This document shows, one piece after another, positions 1 through 8,037 of a stretch of 64,000 nt of DNA (within the stretch, counting starts at the first letter, position 1; every line of letters begins with the position of its first letter). A program made the position numbers and the translations under genes. The notes under the pieces were generated by a model. That model made no database searches. It saw nothing but the letters and a program-made list of their open reading frames with translations, and was not told where the DNA came from. Where the stretch lies: NCBI GenBank assembly GCA_030447745.1, contig JAUJOH010000001.1:7091-71090 (forward strand), in the 5' to 3' direction. Origin of the DNA: Chloroflexota bacterium (GTDB lineage Bacteria > Chloroflexota > Limnocylindria > Limnocylindrales > CSP1-4).

Positions 1-444
1 GCCGTCGGCGGGGTGGTGGGGATGGCCGCCTACGACCGTCTGGAGCGCCGGTTCTCGCTGGCGGACATCATGCGCGTCGGGCTGCTGATCGAGACCGGCA
101 CCCACGTGTCACTCGCGGTGACGACGTCACCGCCGGTGGCGGTCGCGACCATGGTGGTCTTCGGCGCCCATGCCTTCGTGTGGGGGACGACGTCGACCGT
201 GGTCCGGCAGCGCGCGGTGCCGGACGCGATCCTGGGCAGGGTGACGAGCGTGTACCGGGTGGCGATCATCGGCGGCCTGGCGATCGGTACGCCGATTGGT
301 GGCCTGCTCGCACGGACCTTCGGGATCACGGGGCCGTTCTGGTTCGGCTTCGCCGGCTCCGCACTGCTGGTCGCGGTTCTGTGGCGCCAGTTCGACCACA
401 TCGTCCACGCCGGCGAGGCGCACCCGCGGCCCGTTGGCGCGTGA
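1..444 (+). CDS. MFS transporter, C-terminal part (truncated by window edge)
   Basis: The window opens inside this reading frame, so only the last 147 residues are visible. They contain at least three hydrophobic spans separated by short loops, with Arg/Asp-rich turns (YDRLERRF near the start, RVTSVYRV in the middle) as in the second half of a major facilitator superfamily exporter of the EntS/MFS_3 type. The substrate cannot be told. It ends 6 bases before the convergent VOC gene. A membrane transporter is well supported; the subfamily is inferred from general resemblance. Confidence 0.75.
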   Translation, partial: AVGGVVGMAAYDRLERRFSLADIMRVGLLIETGTHVSLAVTTSPPVAVATMVVFGAHAFVWGTTSTVVRQRAVPDAILGRVTSVYRVAIIGGLAIGTPIGGLLARTFGITGPFWFGFAGSALLVAVLWRQFDHIVHAGEAHPRPVGA

Positions 445-450
445 CCCGAA

Positions 451-807
451 CTAGCTGGCGTCCACGACGCAGAACCGGTTGCCCTCGGGATCCGCGAGGA
501 TGATGTAGTCCGCGTCCGGCGGCCGCTTGTCCCAGTGCACCTCGGTGGCGCCCAGCGCCTGCAAGCGCTTGACCTCTGCTGCCTGGTCGTCTGCATACAG
601 GTCGAGGTGAATGCGTGGCGGCAGGTGCACGGCTGAGTCGTGCCGGTCGAGCGAGAGGTTCGGTCCCACGCCACCCCTTGGCCGCAGCAGGACGAAGTCG
701 TCGTCGCTCGGCCCCTCGCGCGGAACGTAGTCGAGAGCAGCCGACCAGAACTCGGTCTGGCGCGGCAGGTCGTCGACGCGCAGAACGACCGAGCCGACGC
801 GAATCAT
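451..807 (-). CDS. VOC-family (glyoxalase-fold) protein
   Basis: A 118-residue protein made of one vicinal-oxygen-chelate module. It starts MIRVGSVVLRV, has the RIHLDLYADD strand in the middle, and ends with the family-typical ADPEGNRFCVVD segment. The upstream open frame is arginine-rich noise, so the ATG at 807 is the sensible start. Proteins of this size are usually annotated as glyoxalase-like or bleomycin-resistance-like; the substrate is unknown. The start lies 4 bases past the stop of the glycosyltransferase on the same strand, so the two are probably cotranscribed. Confidence 0.8.
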   Translation of the reverse strand: MIRVGSVVLRVDDLPRQTEFWSAALDYVPREGPSDDDFVLLRPRGGVGPNLSLDRHDSAVHLPPRIHLDLYADDQAAEVKRLQALGATEVHWDKRPPDADYIILADPEGNRFCVVDAS

Positions 808-811
808 CGAG

Positions 812-2107
812 TCACTGTAGCCGCCGCGTCGGGCGCCGAGCGCTCGCCGTCGCACGGAGTCCGAGCTCGATGTCCTGGAGCATGCGCGCCGCCGTCGTGT
901 CCCACGACCCGGTCTCGACGAGCTGCGCGATCCTCGCCTCGCGACCTGGGTGATCCAGCCGGCTCGCCGCCGCCCGGCGGACCGCCTCCGCGAACGCCTC
1001 CGGACCCTCGGCGATCTCGACGACGGAGCCGTACAGCGCGACGACATCCGGGATCGGTGTCGAGACGACCGGCAGACCGGCGGCCAGGTACTCCAGCGTC
1101 TTGGTCGGGCTGATCGAGCGCGTCGCCTCGTTCACCGCAAACGGCATGATCGCGACGTCGAAGCGCGCCAGGTAGGCGGGCAGGTCGGCGTACTCGGCAG
1201 GCCCCACGAAGTGGATGTTCGGTCGCCTCGGGAGCGTGCGAGCCTCAATCTTGAGGACCGGACCGACGAGGACCCACGACCGGTCCGGGCAGGCCGCCGC
1301 CGCAGCGTCGAGGAGCGCGAGGTCGATCCGCTCGTCGATCACCCCGACGTAGCCGGCCATCGGGCGCTCGAGCGGCGCCAGCGGCGCGGGCATCGGCAGA
1401 TCGCCGCGCCGGGCCCGGGCAAAGTGGTTGCCGTCGACACCGCTCGGGTAGAGGACGGCGTCCGGTCGTGCGGGTGCCACGCCGGCGTGCAGGCTCGGGC
1501 CGCCCGCGAAGACGAGGTCCGCGCGCTCGAGGAGATCTCGACGCTGGTCGCGCAGGCGCTTCGGCGCGAAACGGAAGGCGGTCAGGTCGTCCATCACGTC
1601 GTACACGACGAGGTCCGGCCCCAGGAGGTCGATGAAGTCGACGACGCCCGGCGTGTAGAGCCAGAGGACGAGGGGACGCTCGCGCGCGGCCGCCGGAAAG
1701 AGCTCCCTCACGCGCTGCCGCAGCTCCGGCTGCATCTCGCTCTCAAACATCAGGCTGGCCAGCCGGACGCCGGGCTCAACCTCAAACGGGTGGCCGCCGA
1801 GCGAACGACGCGACTCGTCCAACCGCCGCCTGAACTCGGCCCCATCCGTCCGGACCCAGAGCCGGGCGACCCGAACACCCGCTTCCGCCTCGAGCACGTC
1901 AAAGCCCTTCCCCTCGGGCCCGATCTCGACCCTCGGCTCCTCGACGTAGGTGACGCGTGCGCCCCGTCCCGAAAGGCGCGTCATCAGGTGCTGCGGGCGC
2001 TGCCAGACCCAGTCCCACCACAGGTGCGATACGCAGACCAGGTCGAAGCCGCGTCGATCGTCGTCCGCGCGATGGTCGCGAGTTGCGTCGCGCCCGCCCG
2101 TGCCCAT
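812..2107 (-). CDS. GT-B glycosyltransferase (group 1 / family 4-like)
   Basis: A 431-residue protein. The N-terminal domain has the WQRPQHL signature (QRPQHL at about residues 36-41) seen in teichuronic-acid-type and related glycosyltransferases. The C-terminal Rossmann domain has the nucleotide-sugar-binding segment SPTKTLEYLAAGLPVV from about residue 333. The frame stays open upstream, but that part is low-complexity Arg-rich sequence; the ATG at 2107 leaves a short leader before the first beta strand (FDLVCVSHL). It probably transfers a sugar from a nucleotide-sugar donor to an envelope or exopolysaccharide acceptor. It lies directly upstream of the VOC gene on the same strand. Confidence 0.85.
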   Translation of the reverse strand: MGTGGRDATRDHRADDDRRGFDLVCVSHLWWDWVWQRPQHLMTRLSGRGARVTYVEEPRVEIGPEGKGFDVLEAEAGVRVARLWVRTDGAEFRRRLDESRRSLGGHPFEVEPGVRLASLMFESEMQPELRQRVRELFPAAARERPLVLWLYTPGVVDFIDLLGPDLVVYDVMDDLTAFRFAPKRLRDQRRDLLERADLVFAGGPSLHAGVAPARPDAVLYPSGVDGNHFARARRGDLPMPAPLAPLERPMAGYVGVIDERIDLALLDAAAAACPDRSWVLVGPVLKIEARTLPRRPNIHFVGPAEYADLPAYLARFDVAIMPFAVNEATRSISPTKTLEYLAAGLPVVSTPIPDVVALYGSVVEIAEGPEAFAEAVRRAAASRLDHPGREARIAQLVETGSWDTTAARMLQDIELGLRATASARRPTRRLQ

Positions 2108-2279
2108 GGTCGCGATACCGGCCTTGATCCGCAGTGTCCGACTCCTCGTTGCTCGTTCCAGTGCCGGCCAGTGTGACGGGTTTCCCGGTGCGCCCGCGCG
2201 GCGGCGGATCGCGCGGCGGCCCGGTCGACGGAACGTCGCGCCTCGCTGACCGACGCGCATCCGCGTCTCCCGGTGACGA

Positions 2280-2636
2280 CTAGTGCGTGGAAGTGCCCCC
2301 GTCGTCGACGTCGCGGTCGTCCCGCCGCGACCTGCCACCGGAGCGACCGCCGGCCGCCGACCCGGCGTCCGATGCTCCGCCCATCCGGCGACGGGTGCTG
2401 ACGTCGACGCCGGCGGCGTCGCCCTCCTGTGCCGGATGTTCGACGAGCGCGATCAGCCGGCTGGCCATGAAGCGGCCGGTCCGGACGGGCGTCCCGCCGC
2501 GCGTCACCTCCGTGACCTCGACGATCCCGCGGGAGGTCGTCACCTCGATCCGGCGGCCGGCGCGTGTCGCCTCGATGACGAAGCGATCGACCCCCTGCCC
2601 CGTGTCGACCACGGCCTCGACTCGATCACCCTTCAT
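2280..2636 (-). CDS. Small conserved-looking protein of unknown function
   Basis: A 118-residue frame. The first 75 residues alternate short beta-strand-like segments (EAVVDTG, DRFVIEAT, RIEVTTSRGIVEVTEV) and look like a real small beta domain; the last 40 are Gly/Arg/Asp-rich and probably disordered. I do not recognise the family. Support for a real start comes from a TAGGAT hexamer exactly 6 bases upstream of the ATG, the leaderless arrangement seen at other genes here. It diverges from the PhyH gene. Confidence 0.55.
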   Translation of the reverse strand: MKGDRVEAVVDTGQGVDRFVIEATRAGRRIEVTTSRGIVEVTEVTRGGTPVRTGRFMASRLIALVEHPAQEGDAAGVDVSTRRRMGGASDAGSAAGGRSGGRSRRDDRDVDDGGTSTH

Positions 2637-2642
2637 GGACGG

Positions 2643-2648
2643 ATCCTA
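2643..2648 (-). promoter_or_regulatory. -10 box for the 2280-2636 gene (leaderless type)
   Basis: TAGGAT on the - strand with 6 bases to the ATG. No Shine-Dalgarno sequence fits between, so the transcript probably begins at or next to the start codon. Confidence 0.4.
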
Positions 2649-2795
2649 CCCGCGCGCGTGGCGAGGGCTGCGCGACGACCGCGCGACGGCGGCGCGTGTC
2701 GCTCGCCGGTGAGGGTCGACGACGCTGCGATCGAGGCGATTGAGCGACGCTGATATCCTCGGAGCACTGCTTCGCCACCACCCGGGAGCCTCGCC

Positions 2796-3641
2796 ATGAC
2801 GACGCTTGAACGACCCGAGGGCACTGGTCTCGACCTCGACATCGACGCCCACGCCGCGACGATCCGCCGGGACGGCATCACCGCCCTCCGCGGCGCCTTT
2901 TCGCGCGAGTGGACGGAGCGGATGCGCGAGGACATGATGACCGCGTTCTGGGCGGCGATCCAGCGGCCCGGCGGCGCCATCGGCCGCGGGCCGCGGCGCT
3001 GGTACGTCGAGGTCCATCCGCAGGACATCTCGGGCTTCGTGGACCTCGTGACCCACCCGTTCGTGGTCGGGGTCTCGGAGGCGATCTGCGGACCGGACTA
3101 CCAGATCGTCGAGATCGGGTTCGACGTGCCGTTCCAGGGCGCGAAGAACCAGCCCTGGCACCGCGACTTCCCGAGCCCGCCGGAGACGTACGAGCAGCGC
3201 CGGATCACGTCGCTCGCCTTCAACCTGACGGGCGTCGACGTGACCGAGGACATGGGGCCGTTCGAGATCGCCCCCGGCACCCACTACGACGACGGCCGGA
3301 CCTGGAACCACGAGATGTTTCCGCCGAAGGACGAGTGGCCGCGCTTCGCCGAGCGGGGCGTGCGCAAGTTCCCGAAGATGGGTGACATCTCGGCCCGCTC
3401 GGCGCTGACCGTCCACCGCGGGACCGCCCACGGGTCGCCGATCGCGCGTCCGGTCCTCGTCCTCGGCGTCGACGCGCCGAGCGCCGGGCACGCGGCGCTG
3501 CACGACATGATGGTGACGCAGGACTATTTCGACGCGCTGCCGCCGTCCGTCCGCGACCACCTCGTGTGCCGAGTCGTGGAGACGCTCGTCCCGGTCGTGC
3601 AGAAGCACGACATCGAAGGTCTCGTGATGGGGGTCGAGTAG
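2796..3641 (+). CDS. Phytanoyl-CoA dioxygenase (PhyH)-family Fe(II)/2-oxoglutarate oxygenase
   Basis: A 281-residue single-domain protein. The iron-binding triad can be read as H122-x-D124 (in PWHRDFP) and H207 (in TVHRGTAH), with R218 placed to bind the 2-oxoglutarate carboxylate. The GPFEIAPGTHY turn between them is typical of PhyH enzymes. The family hydroxylates small molecules or lipid-derived substrates in the cytoplasm; the substrate here is unknown. A TATCCT box at 2754-2759 and a GGGAG ribosome-binding site before the ATG give this gene a conventional 5' leader. Confidence 0.85.
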   Translation: MTTLERPEGTGLDLDIDAHAATIRRDGITALRGAFSREWTERMREDMMTAFWAAIQRPGGAIGRGPRRWYVEVHPQDISGFVDLVTHPFVVGVSEAICGPDYQIVEIGFDVPFQGAKNQPWHRDFPSPPETYEQRRITSLAFNLTGVDVTEDMGPFEIAPGTHYDDGRTWNHEMFPPKDEWPRFAERGVRKFPKMGDISARSALTVHRGTAHGSPIARPVLVLGVDAPSAGHAALHDMMVTQDYFDALPPSVRDHLVCRVVETLVPVVQKHDIEGLVMGVE

Positions 3642-3648
3642 GGGACCG

Positions 3649-4278
3649 TCAGCCCCCGGCCACACCCAGGACCCACAGGAACGAGGCGTCGCCCTCCGGC
3701 TCCCGGATCGTCCGGACGTCGTCGCGCTCGAGGCGGAAGCCCGCGGCCCGGAGCAGCCGCCGGTTCGTCGCCGCGTCCCAGCCGCTGAAGAACATCGGCA
3801 CGCCCAGCCATTCGCCCGTCCAGTCCGGGCTGTCGCCGGCGCTCAGCGAGGCGAGGAACAGGCCGCCGGGCGTCAGCCAGGACGCGATCCGCCGGAACAG
3901 CCCCGCGTGTTCCTCGCGCGGGACGTGGGTGATCGAGTACAGCGCGACCACGGCGTCGAACGTCGCGGGCGGGAACCGGAGACTCACGAGGTCGCCCTGC
4001 CGGAACTCGGCGTTCGGGACGTTGTGGCGCGCGAGCTCGACCTGCGCTGCCGACAGGTCGACGCCGGTGACGGCGCATCGCGTGGCAAGCTGACGGGTCG
4101 TCGGGACGCCGGAGCCGCAGCCCAGGTCGAGAACGCGGGCGCCCTGCGGCAGGTGCGCGGCTAGGTGGGCGACTTCGTCATCCCGCGGATCGCCGTCCAC
4201 GCTCCCAGCCCACTCGACGTAGCGCGCGGCCATGGCGTCGTAGCCGGCTGCCACGGTCGCCTTCCGAGGGTCGGTCAT
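3649..4278 (-). CDS. Class I SAM-dependent methyltransferase
   Basis: A 209-residue protein with the SAM-binding motif VLDLGCGSG at residues 49-57, the acidic motif II (TGVDLSAAQ), a motif IV region (FDAVVALYSITHV) and post-motif LTPGGLF, the order of small-molecule methyltransferases of the UbiE/Methyltransf_25 type. The start at 4278 was chosen because it begins the domain and lies 7 bases downstream of a TACCGT -10-like hexamer. It is convergent with PhyH and divergent from the PPOX gene. Substrate unknown. Confidence 0.8.
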   Translation of the reverse strand: MTDPRKATVAAGYDAMAARYVEWAGSVDGDPRDDEVAHLAAHLPQGARVLDLGCGSGVPTTRQLATRCAVTGVDLSAAQVELARHNVPNAEFRQGDLVSLRFPPATFDAVVALYSITHVPREEHAGLFRRIASWLTPGGLFLASLSAGDSPDWTGEWLGVPMFFSGWDAATNRRLLRAAGFRLERDDVRTIREPEGDASFLWVLGVAGG

Positions 4279-4285
4279 CGCCGTC

Positions 4286-4291
4286 ACGGTA
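4286..4291 (-). promoter_or_regulatory. -10 box for the methyltransferase gene
   Basis: TACCGT on the - strand, 7 bases before the ATG, matching the leaderless TANNNT spacing seen elsewhere in the window. Confidence 0.3.
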
Positions 4292-4323
4292 CGCCGCTGG
4301 TCGACAAGGCGTCCGGACGGCGT

Positions 4324-4342
4324 TATAGTTGCACACGCAACT
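4324..4342 (+). promoter_or_regulatory. -10 box with overlapping palindromic operator for the PPOX gene
   Basis: TATAGT at 4324-4329 overlaps a perfect palindrome, AGTTGC-ACAC-GCAACT (4327-4342), placed where the transcript should begin. The position suggests a repressor site. The regulator is not identified. Confidence 0.4.
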
Positions 4343-4378
4343 TCATCGCGAGCCAGGCTCGCACCACTGGGAGATACC

Positions 4379-4780
4379 TTGTCCATCCAGCTCAGCAAAG
4401 AGCTTCAGTCGTTCCTCGGCCAGCCGATCCCGGCCGTCGTCAGCACCGTCCGCAAGGACGGCTCCGTCCAGATGAACCCTGTCTGGTACGACGTGCACGG
4501 CAACCAGATCCGCCTCAACCCGACCGTCAGCCGTCGCTGGGGCAAGCGCCTGGCTCCCGGCACGGAGGTGACGCTGTTCTTCATCGACCCGACCAACATG
4601 TGGCGCTGGGCCGAGATTCGGGGTCGGGTCACCGAGAAGGTGAAGGAAGGCGGCGAGGAGCACATCGACGCGCTGTCGCGCCGATATCTTGGCCGCGACT
4701 ACGCGGACCATCGGCCGGACGACCCTCGCCAGATCGTCGTGGTCGAGCCGACGCACGTGGGCGGCACCATCGGCGGGTAG
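4379..4780 (+). CDS. PPOX-class flavin/F420-dependent oxidoreductase-like protein
   Basis: A 133-residue split-barrel protein of the pyridoxamine-5'-phosphate-oxidase superfamily. Visible features are PAVVSTVRKDGSVQ followed by NPVWYDVHG, the RRWGKRLAPGTEVTLFF core strand and WAEIRGRV, the pattern of the small F420/FMN-dependent oxidoreductases. The start is TTG at 4379, supported by GGGAG 7 bases upstream. It probably reduces a small substrate with a deazaflavin or flavin cofactor. Which cofactor it binds is inferred, not seen. Confidence 0.75.
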   Translation: MSIQLSKELQSFLGQPIPAVVSTVRKDGSVQMNPVWYDVHGNQIRLNPTVSRRWGKRLAPGTEVTLFFIDPTNMWRWAEIRGRVTEKVKEGGEEHIDALSRRYLGRDYADHRPDDPRQIVVVEPTHVGGTIGG

Positions 4781-4795
4781 GAGTCCGGCCGCGTC

Positions 4796-4801
4796 TATCC
4801 T
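4796..4801 (+). promoter_or_regulatory. -10 box for the CysS-tail/glycosyltransferase gene
   Basis: TATCCT followed by 6 bases and the GTG start at 4808; no ribosome-binding site fits between them. Confidence 0.4.
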
Positions 4802-4807
4802 CCGGCG

Positions 4808-5887
4808 GTGACCCGGCCGCACGTTCCAGACGAGGTGCTCTCCGCAGCGCACGCCCGGGCCCGAGCGCGAGCGTCGCGGGACTGGCCCGAGGCGGACCGG
4901 CTGCGTGCGGAGATCGAGGCCGCCGGCTGGAAGGTCGTCGACCGGGGCACGGACTTCGCCCTCTCGCCCGCGCACCCGCCGGACGTCGACGAGCCGGGCC
5001 GGCGTCGGTACGGCAGCAGCCTGTCCGTGCCGTCGCGACTCGAGGACGCGGCTGTCGGCGTCGCGACGATCGTCGTCCTGGCGTCGCGCGGACGCGCGGA
5101 TCTCGAGCGAACGGTTGGTCGGATCCGCGACCACGGCCCGGACGGGACGCAGCTGGTCCTGGTCGCTGATGACCCGCGCCCGGACGAGGCGGGGGCGCTG
5201 AGCCGGCTCGACCTGACCGGCGGCGAAGCCCCGGGCGTGGCTGCGGAGGTCGTGTGGACGAGCGCGCCGCTCGGCCATGCCGCTGCCCTGAACGCCGGGA
5301 TCCGCCGGGCGGTCGCGGCGACCGTCGTCGTTCTCGACGCCGGCGTGGAGGTGACGGGCGACTTCGTGACGCCGCTCGCGGAGGCGCTCACCGACCGAGC
5401 CGTCGCGCTCGCCGGGCCGTGGGGTCTCGTCTCCGGCGACCTTCGGCGGTTCGGGCCGGGGCCGGCCGGCGACGTCCACGCCGTGGCCGGGCTGTGCCAG
5501 GCGTTCCGCCGCGACGACTACCTCGCCCGCGGGCCCCTCGACGAGCGGTTTCGCAGCAGTCGTCATCTGGACGTGTGGTGGAGCCTCGTTCTCCGCGATG
5601 CCGGCGAGGACGGGACGCACCGCCGCGCCCTGGCGCTCGACGGACTCGCCGCAGCGCGGACCAGGACTCGTCCGCCCCAGGGCGGACGCGGGGGACCTCG
5701 CCGGATGCCCCGCGCGGGGCGAGGACGTGGAGCCAGACGCAACTTCTACCGACTGGGCCACCGCGCGGGCGAACGCATTCCGTGTCGCGGCGCGGCGCGA
5801 CTTCGCCTACCGACTGATCGAGCACGAGTCGATTCACGCGGAGCGCGGCGGGACCTCGTGTCCGGGCGACCCGCGGCAACCGCCTGA
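4808..5887 (+). CDS. CysS/YqeB-type tail domain fused to a family-2-like glycosyltransferase (3' end unreliable)
   Basis: Residues 25-45 (DWPEADRLRAEIEAAGWKVVD) match the C-terminal helical hairpin of cysteinyl-tRNA synthetases, although no synthetase catalytic domain is present. Residues 84-280 form a GT-A-like fold: ATIVVLASRGR, LNAGIRRA (161-168) and VVLDAGVEV (174-182), where the usual DxD is degenerate (DAG). After about residue 280 the frame becomes Arg/Gly-rich; RRNFYRLG later in the same frame suggests the real C-terminus is split by frame errors around 5.65-5.75 kb. Its role is unknown. Loss of a clean DxD raises the possibility of a non-enzymatic sugar or nucleotide binder. Confidence 0.6.
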   Translation: MTRPHVPDEVLSAAHARARARASRDWPEADRLRAEIEAAGWKVVDRGTDFALSPAHPPDVDEPGRRRYGSSLSVPSRLEDAAVGVATIVVLASRGRADLERTVGRIRDHGPDGTQLVLVADDPRPDEAGALSRLDLTGGEAPGVAAEVVWTSAPLGHAAALNAGIRRAVAATVVVLDAGVEVTGDFVTPLAEALTDRAVALAGPWGLVSGDLRRFGPGPAGDVHAVAGLCQAFRRDDYLARGPLDERFRSSRHLDVWWSLVLRDAGEDGTHRRALALDGLAAARTRTRPPQGGRGGPRRMPRAGRGRGARRNFYRLGHRAGERIPCRGAARLRLPTDRARVDSRGARRDLVSGRPAATA

Positions 5888-5983
5888 CGCCGCAGCCGAC
5901 CCGATGGAGTTGCCCGCGCGCGGCGGGCGGCGCCGGCCGGGCCGCCGAGGCGCCGGGGCGCGCGGCGGCGGCGCGGGGCGAGG

Positions 5984-6119
5984 TCGATCCGAGAAGTGGC
6001 CCGACCCTCAGCACCGCTGAGCGAACGCGACACACCGCAGCTTGGCCGGGTGCCCGGGATGCGAACTGAGCGCGGGTCCACGCCCATTGGTCGAGGAACC
6101 GCTCACCAGCGCTGAGCGC
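5984..6119 (-). repeat. Intergenic repeat copy B (pair of 27770-27905)
   Basis: Read on the - strand, this 136-base stretch aligns without gaps to 27770-27905 (+) at about 83% identity by hand count. Both copies hold a near-palindrome (here 6067-6086) and a CTCAG-5-CTGAG hairpin. Substitutions in the palindrome are converted to G-U pairs on this strand, as expected of a structured transcript. It fills most of the 387-base gap between the genes at 5887 and 6275; nothing else is recognisable there apart from two GAGGCCTCG motifs at about 6194 and 6240. Confidence 0.6.
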
Positions 6120-6262
6120 CCGGATGTGAACCCGAGCGCTCGAAAGCCGGCGCCGCTGCCCTAACGAACGCCGCGGCCGGTCGTTGTCGAGGTAGAGGCC
6201 TCGCGGGATTGACGTCGTTCCCCCGGCGGTGTCGTTCGACGAGGCCTCGTTTCCTGCCCGCC

Positions 6263-6268
6263 TATACT
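6263..6268 (+). promoter_or_regulatory. -10 box of the 6.3-17.1 kb operon
   Basis: TATACT, the best consensus -10 in the window, ends 6 bases before the ATG at 6275. No Shine-Dalgarno sequence is present, so the first cistron is probably leaderless. Confidence 0.5.
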
Positions 6269-6274
6269 TCCGGC

Positions 6275-6439
6275 ATGCGTCGCTGGTTCTGCGTGTTCGC
6301 CCTCCTCTATGGGTTCGCGGGCGACGGCTACGCGTGGACGGTCCGCCCGAAGATGCCAGTCCCGATCGAGCGCCGGCTGGACGCCGACAGGATTCCCACT
6401 GGCACGGTCCCCACGGAGGCCTGGTGGCGGGTCCGCTGA
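6275..6439 (+). CDS. Small leaderless ORF, 54 residues, unknown
   Basis: It starts MRRWFCVFALLYGFAGDG, a basic N-terminus followed by a short hydrophobic stretch that could be a signal or membrane segment, then WTVRPKMPVPIERRL and a charged tail. It has a TATACT promoter directly upstream, and its last 16 bases overlap the GTG start of the binding-protein gene, an arrangement that would couple their translation. I do not recognise the protein. It may be a membrane microprotein or simply a leader that primes translation of the next gene. Confidence 0.45.
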   Translation: MRRWFCVFALLYGFAGDGYAWTVRPKMPVPIERRLDADRIPTGTVPTEAWWRVR

Positions 6440-8037
6440 CCCGCCCGCGGTCTCGACGCCCGACCCGCCACCGCCTCGCCGCCGTCGTCGCCGGCATCGC
6501 GCTCGCCGGCACTGCCCTCGCGGCGGCCTGGCCCACCGCCCTCACCGCCCCCGCTCGCGCCGCCCGCGACGACGTCCGCATCCTGGCCGGCAGCCCGGCG
6601 ACGCTCGACCCGGCAGCGGCCGGTGACGCCGCCAGCTCGGCCGTCATCGGGCAGCTGTTCGAGACGCTCACCGCGATCGATCCCAGCCTGACCGTTCGCC
6701 CGGCGCTGGCGGAGCGCTGGGAGCTGCTCGAGGACGGCCGGCAGGTCGTCTTCCACCTGCGCGACGGGCTCCGGTTCTCCGACGGCTCGCCGCTGGCCGC
6801 CGAGGACGTCGTCAGGAGCTGGCTGCGCGTCATCGATCCGGAGTCGCCGTCGCCGCTCGTGTCGCTCATGCTCGGCGTGCGAGGCGCACGGGAGTACCTC
6901 GCCGGGGAGGTGGGCCCGGACGACGTCGGCGTGCGCGCCGAGGGGAACCGGGTCGTCGTCGATCTCGTGCGCCCGGCGGGCGACTTTCCGTCGATCGTGG
7001 CCAGCCCCACCTTCGCCGTGGTGCCGGAAGGAGTCGGCGACGACGCCGGCGCGCTCGAGCCGGGCGACTTCGTGGGGAGCGGCGGCTACGTGCTCGACGC
7101 GGTCACGCCGACCGAGCTGACCCTCAAGCGGAACGACCAGTACTGGGCCGGTCCGGCGCCGATCGGCACGGTCCACCTGGTCACCGAGCTCGGCGGGCGG
7201 AGCAGCGTCGCCGCGTTCGAGGAGGGCGACCTCGACTACGCCCCCATCCCCGACGTCGACGCCAGCTGGATCCGCTTCGACCCGGACCTCGGGCCGTGGC
7301 TGCGAACCGTGCCCGCACTGTCGACGGAGTATCTCGGTTTCGACACCGCGGACGAGCCGTTCGACGACTCGCGCGTACGCCGGGCATTCGCGCAGGCCGT
7401 CGACTGGAACCGGCTCGTCCGGCTGGCCGGTACCTCGACCGTGGTTCCCGCGACGAGCATGGTGCCGCCCGGGATCCCTGGCAGGAGCGAGCGGAGCTTC
7501 CTGCCGCCGCACGACCCGGACGCCGCACGGGCGCTGCTCGAGGACGCCGGCTACCCCGGTGGTCGCGGCTTCCCGGACGTGACGTTCCTGACCGGCGGCT
7601 CGACCGTCGAGGCGGGCTTCGTCGCCGACATCGAGCGGGAGCTCGGCGTGACGGTCCGGTTCGAGACGATGGAGTTCGACACGTACTTCCAGCGACTCGA
7701 CCAGGAGCCGCCGGACATCTGGTCACTCAGCTGGATCGCGGACTATCCGGGCGCCAATGACTTCCTCGGCGTCCTGCTGGGCACCGAATCGTCGAACAAC
7801 TACGGCGGCTGGTCCAACGAGGCGTTCGACGCGGCGATCGAGGAGGCGCTCGAGGCGACCGATCCCGCGGCAGCGCGGGCGGCGTACGACCGCGCCGAGC
7901 GCATCCTGCAGGAGCAGGCGCCGGTGGTGCCGCTCGCCTACGCGCCCGGCTGGGCGCTGGCGCGGGAAGGTCTCCTGGGCGCGACGGAGAACGGGCTGGG
8001 ATCGCTGCGGCTGGCTGGGCTGGCGTGGGAGGAGTAG
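6424..8037 (+). CDS. Extracellular solute-binding protein, oligopeptide type (SBP_bac_5)
   Basis: A 537-residue protein starting at GTG 6424, supported by GGAGG just upstream. Residues 1-43 form an N-terminal signal or anchor (basic RPRSRRPTRHR, then a hydrophobic AAVVAGIALAGTALAAA core). The mature part has the family order: DDVRILAGSPATLDP, LAERWELLEDGRQVVFHLRDG, FSDGSPLAAEDVVRSW, then SLSWIADYPGANDFL near the C-terminus. These proteins capture peptides or similar solutes for ABC permeases, but no permease or ATPase gene is adjacent. It overlaps the next gene by 13 bases. Confidence 0.9.
   Translation: MAGPLTRPRSRRPTRHRLAAVVAGIALAGTALAAAWPTALTAPARAARDDVRILAGSPATLDPAAAGDAASSAVIGQLFETLTAIDPSLTVRPALAERWELLEDGRQVVFHLRDGLRFSDGSPLAAEDVVRSWLRVIDPESPSPLVSLMLGVRGAREYLAGEVGPDDVGVRAEGNRVVVDLVRPAGDFPSIVASPTFAVVPEGVGDDAGALEPGDFVGSGGYVLDAVTPTELTLKRNDQYWAGPAPIGTVHLVTELGGRSSVAAFEEGDLDYAPIPDVDASWIRFDPDLGPWLRTVPALSTEYLGFDTADEPFDDSRVRRAFAQAVDWNRLVRLAGTSTVVPATSMVPPGIPGRSERSFLPPHDPDAARALLEDAGYPGGRGFPDVTFLTGGSTVEAGFVADIERELGVTVRFETMEFDTYFQRLDQEPPDIWSLSWIADYPGANDFLGVLLGTESSNNYGGWSNEAFDAAIEEALEATDPAAARAAYDRAERILQEQAPVVPLAYAPGWALAREGLLGATENGLGSLRLAGLAWEE

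Noticed and set aside
5388..7010. A 540-codon - strand frame across 5.4-7.0 kb
   Set aside because: It runs antisense to the binding-protein and glycosyltransferase-like genes. The LSAGERFLDQ stretch near 6.1 kb is similar to copy A of the repeat, but copy A has a stop in that frame, so a structured repeat explains it better.
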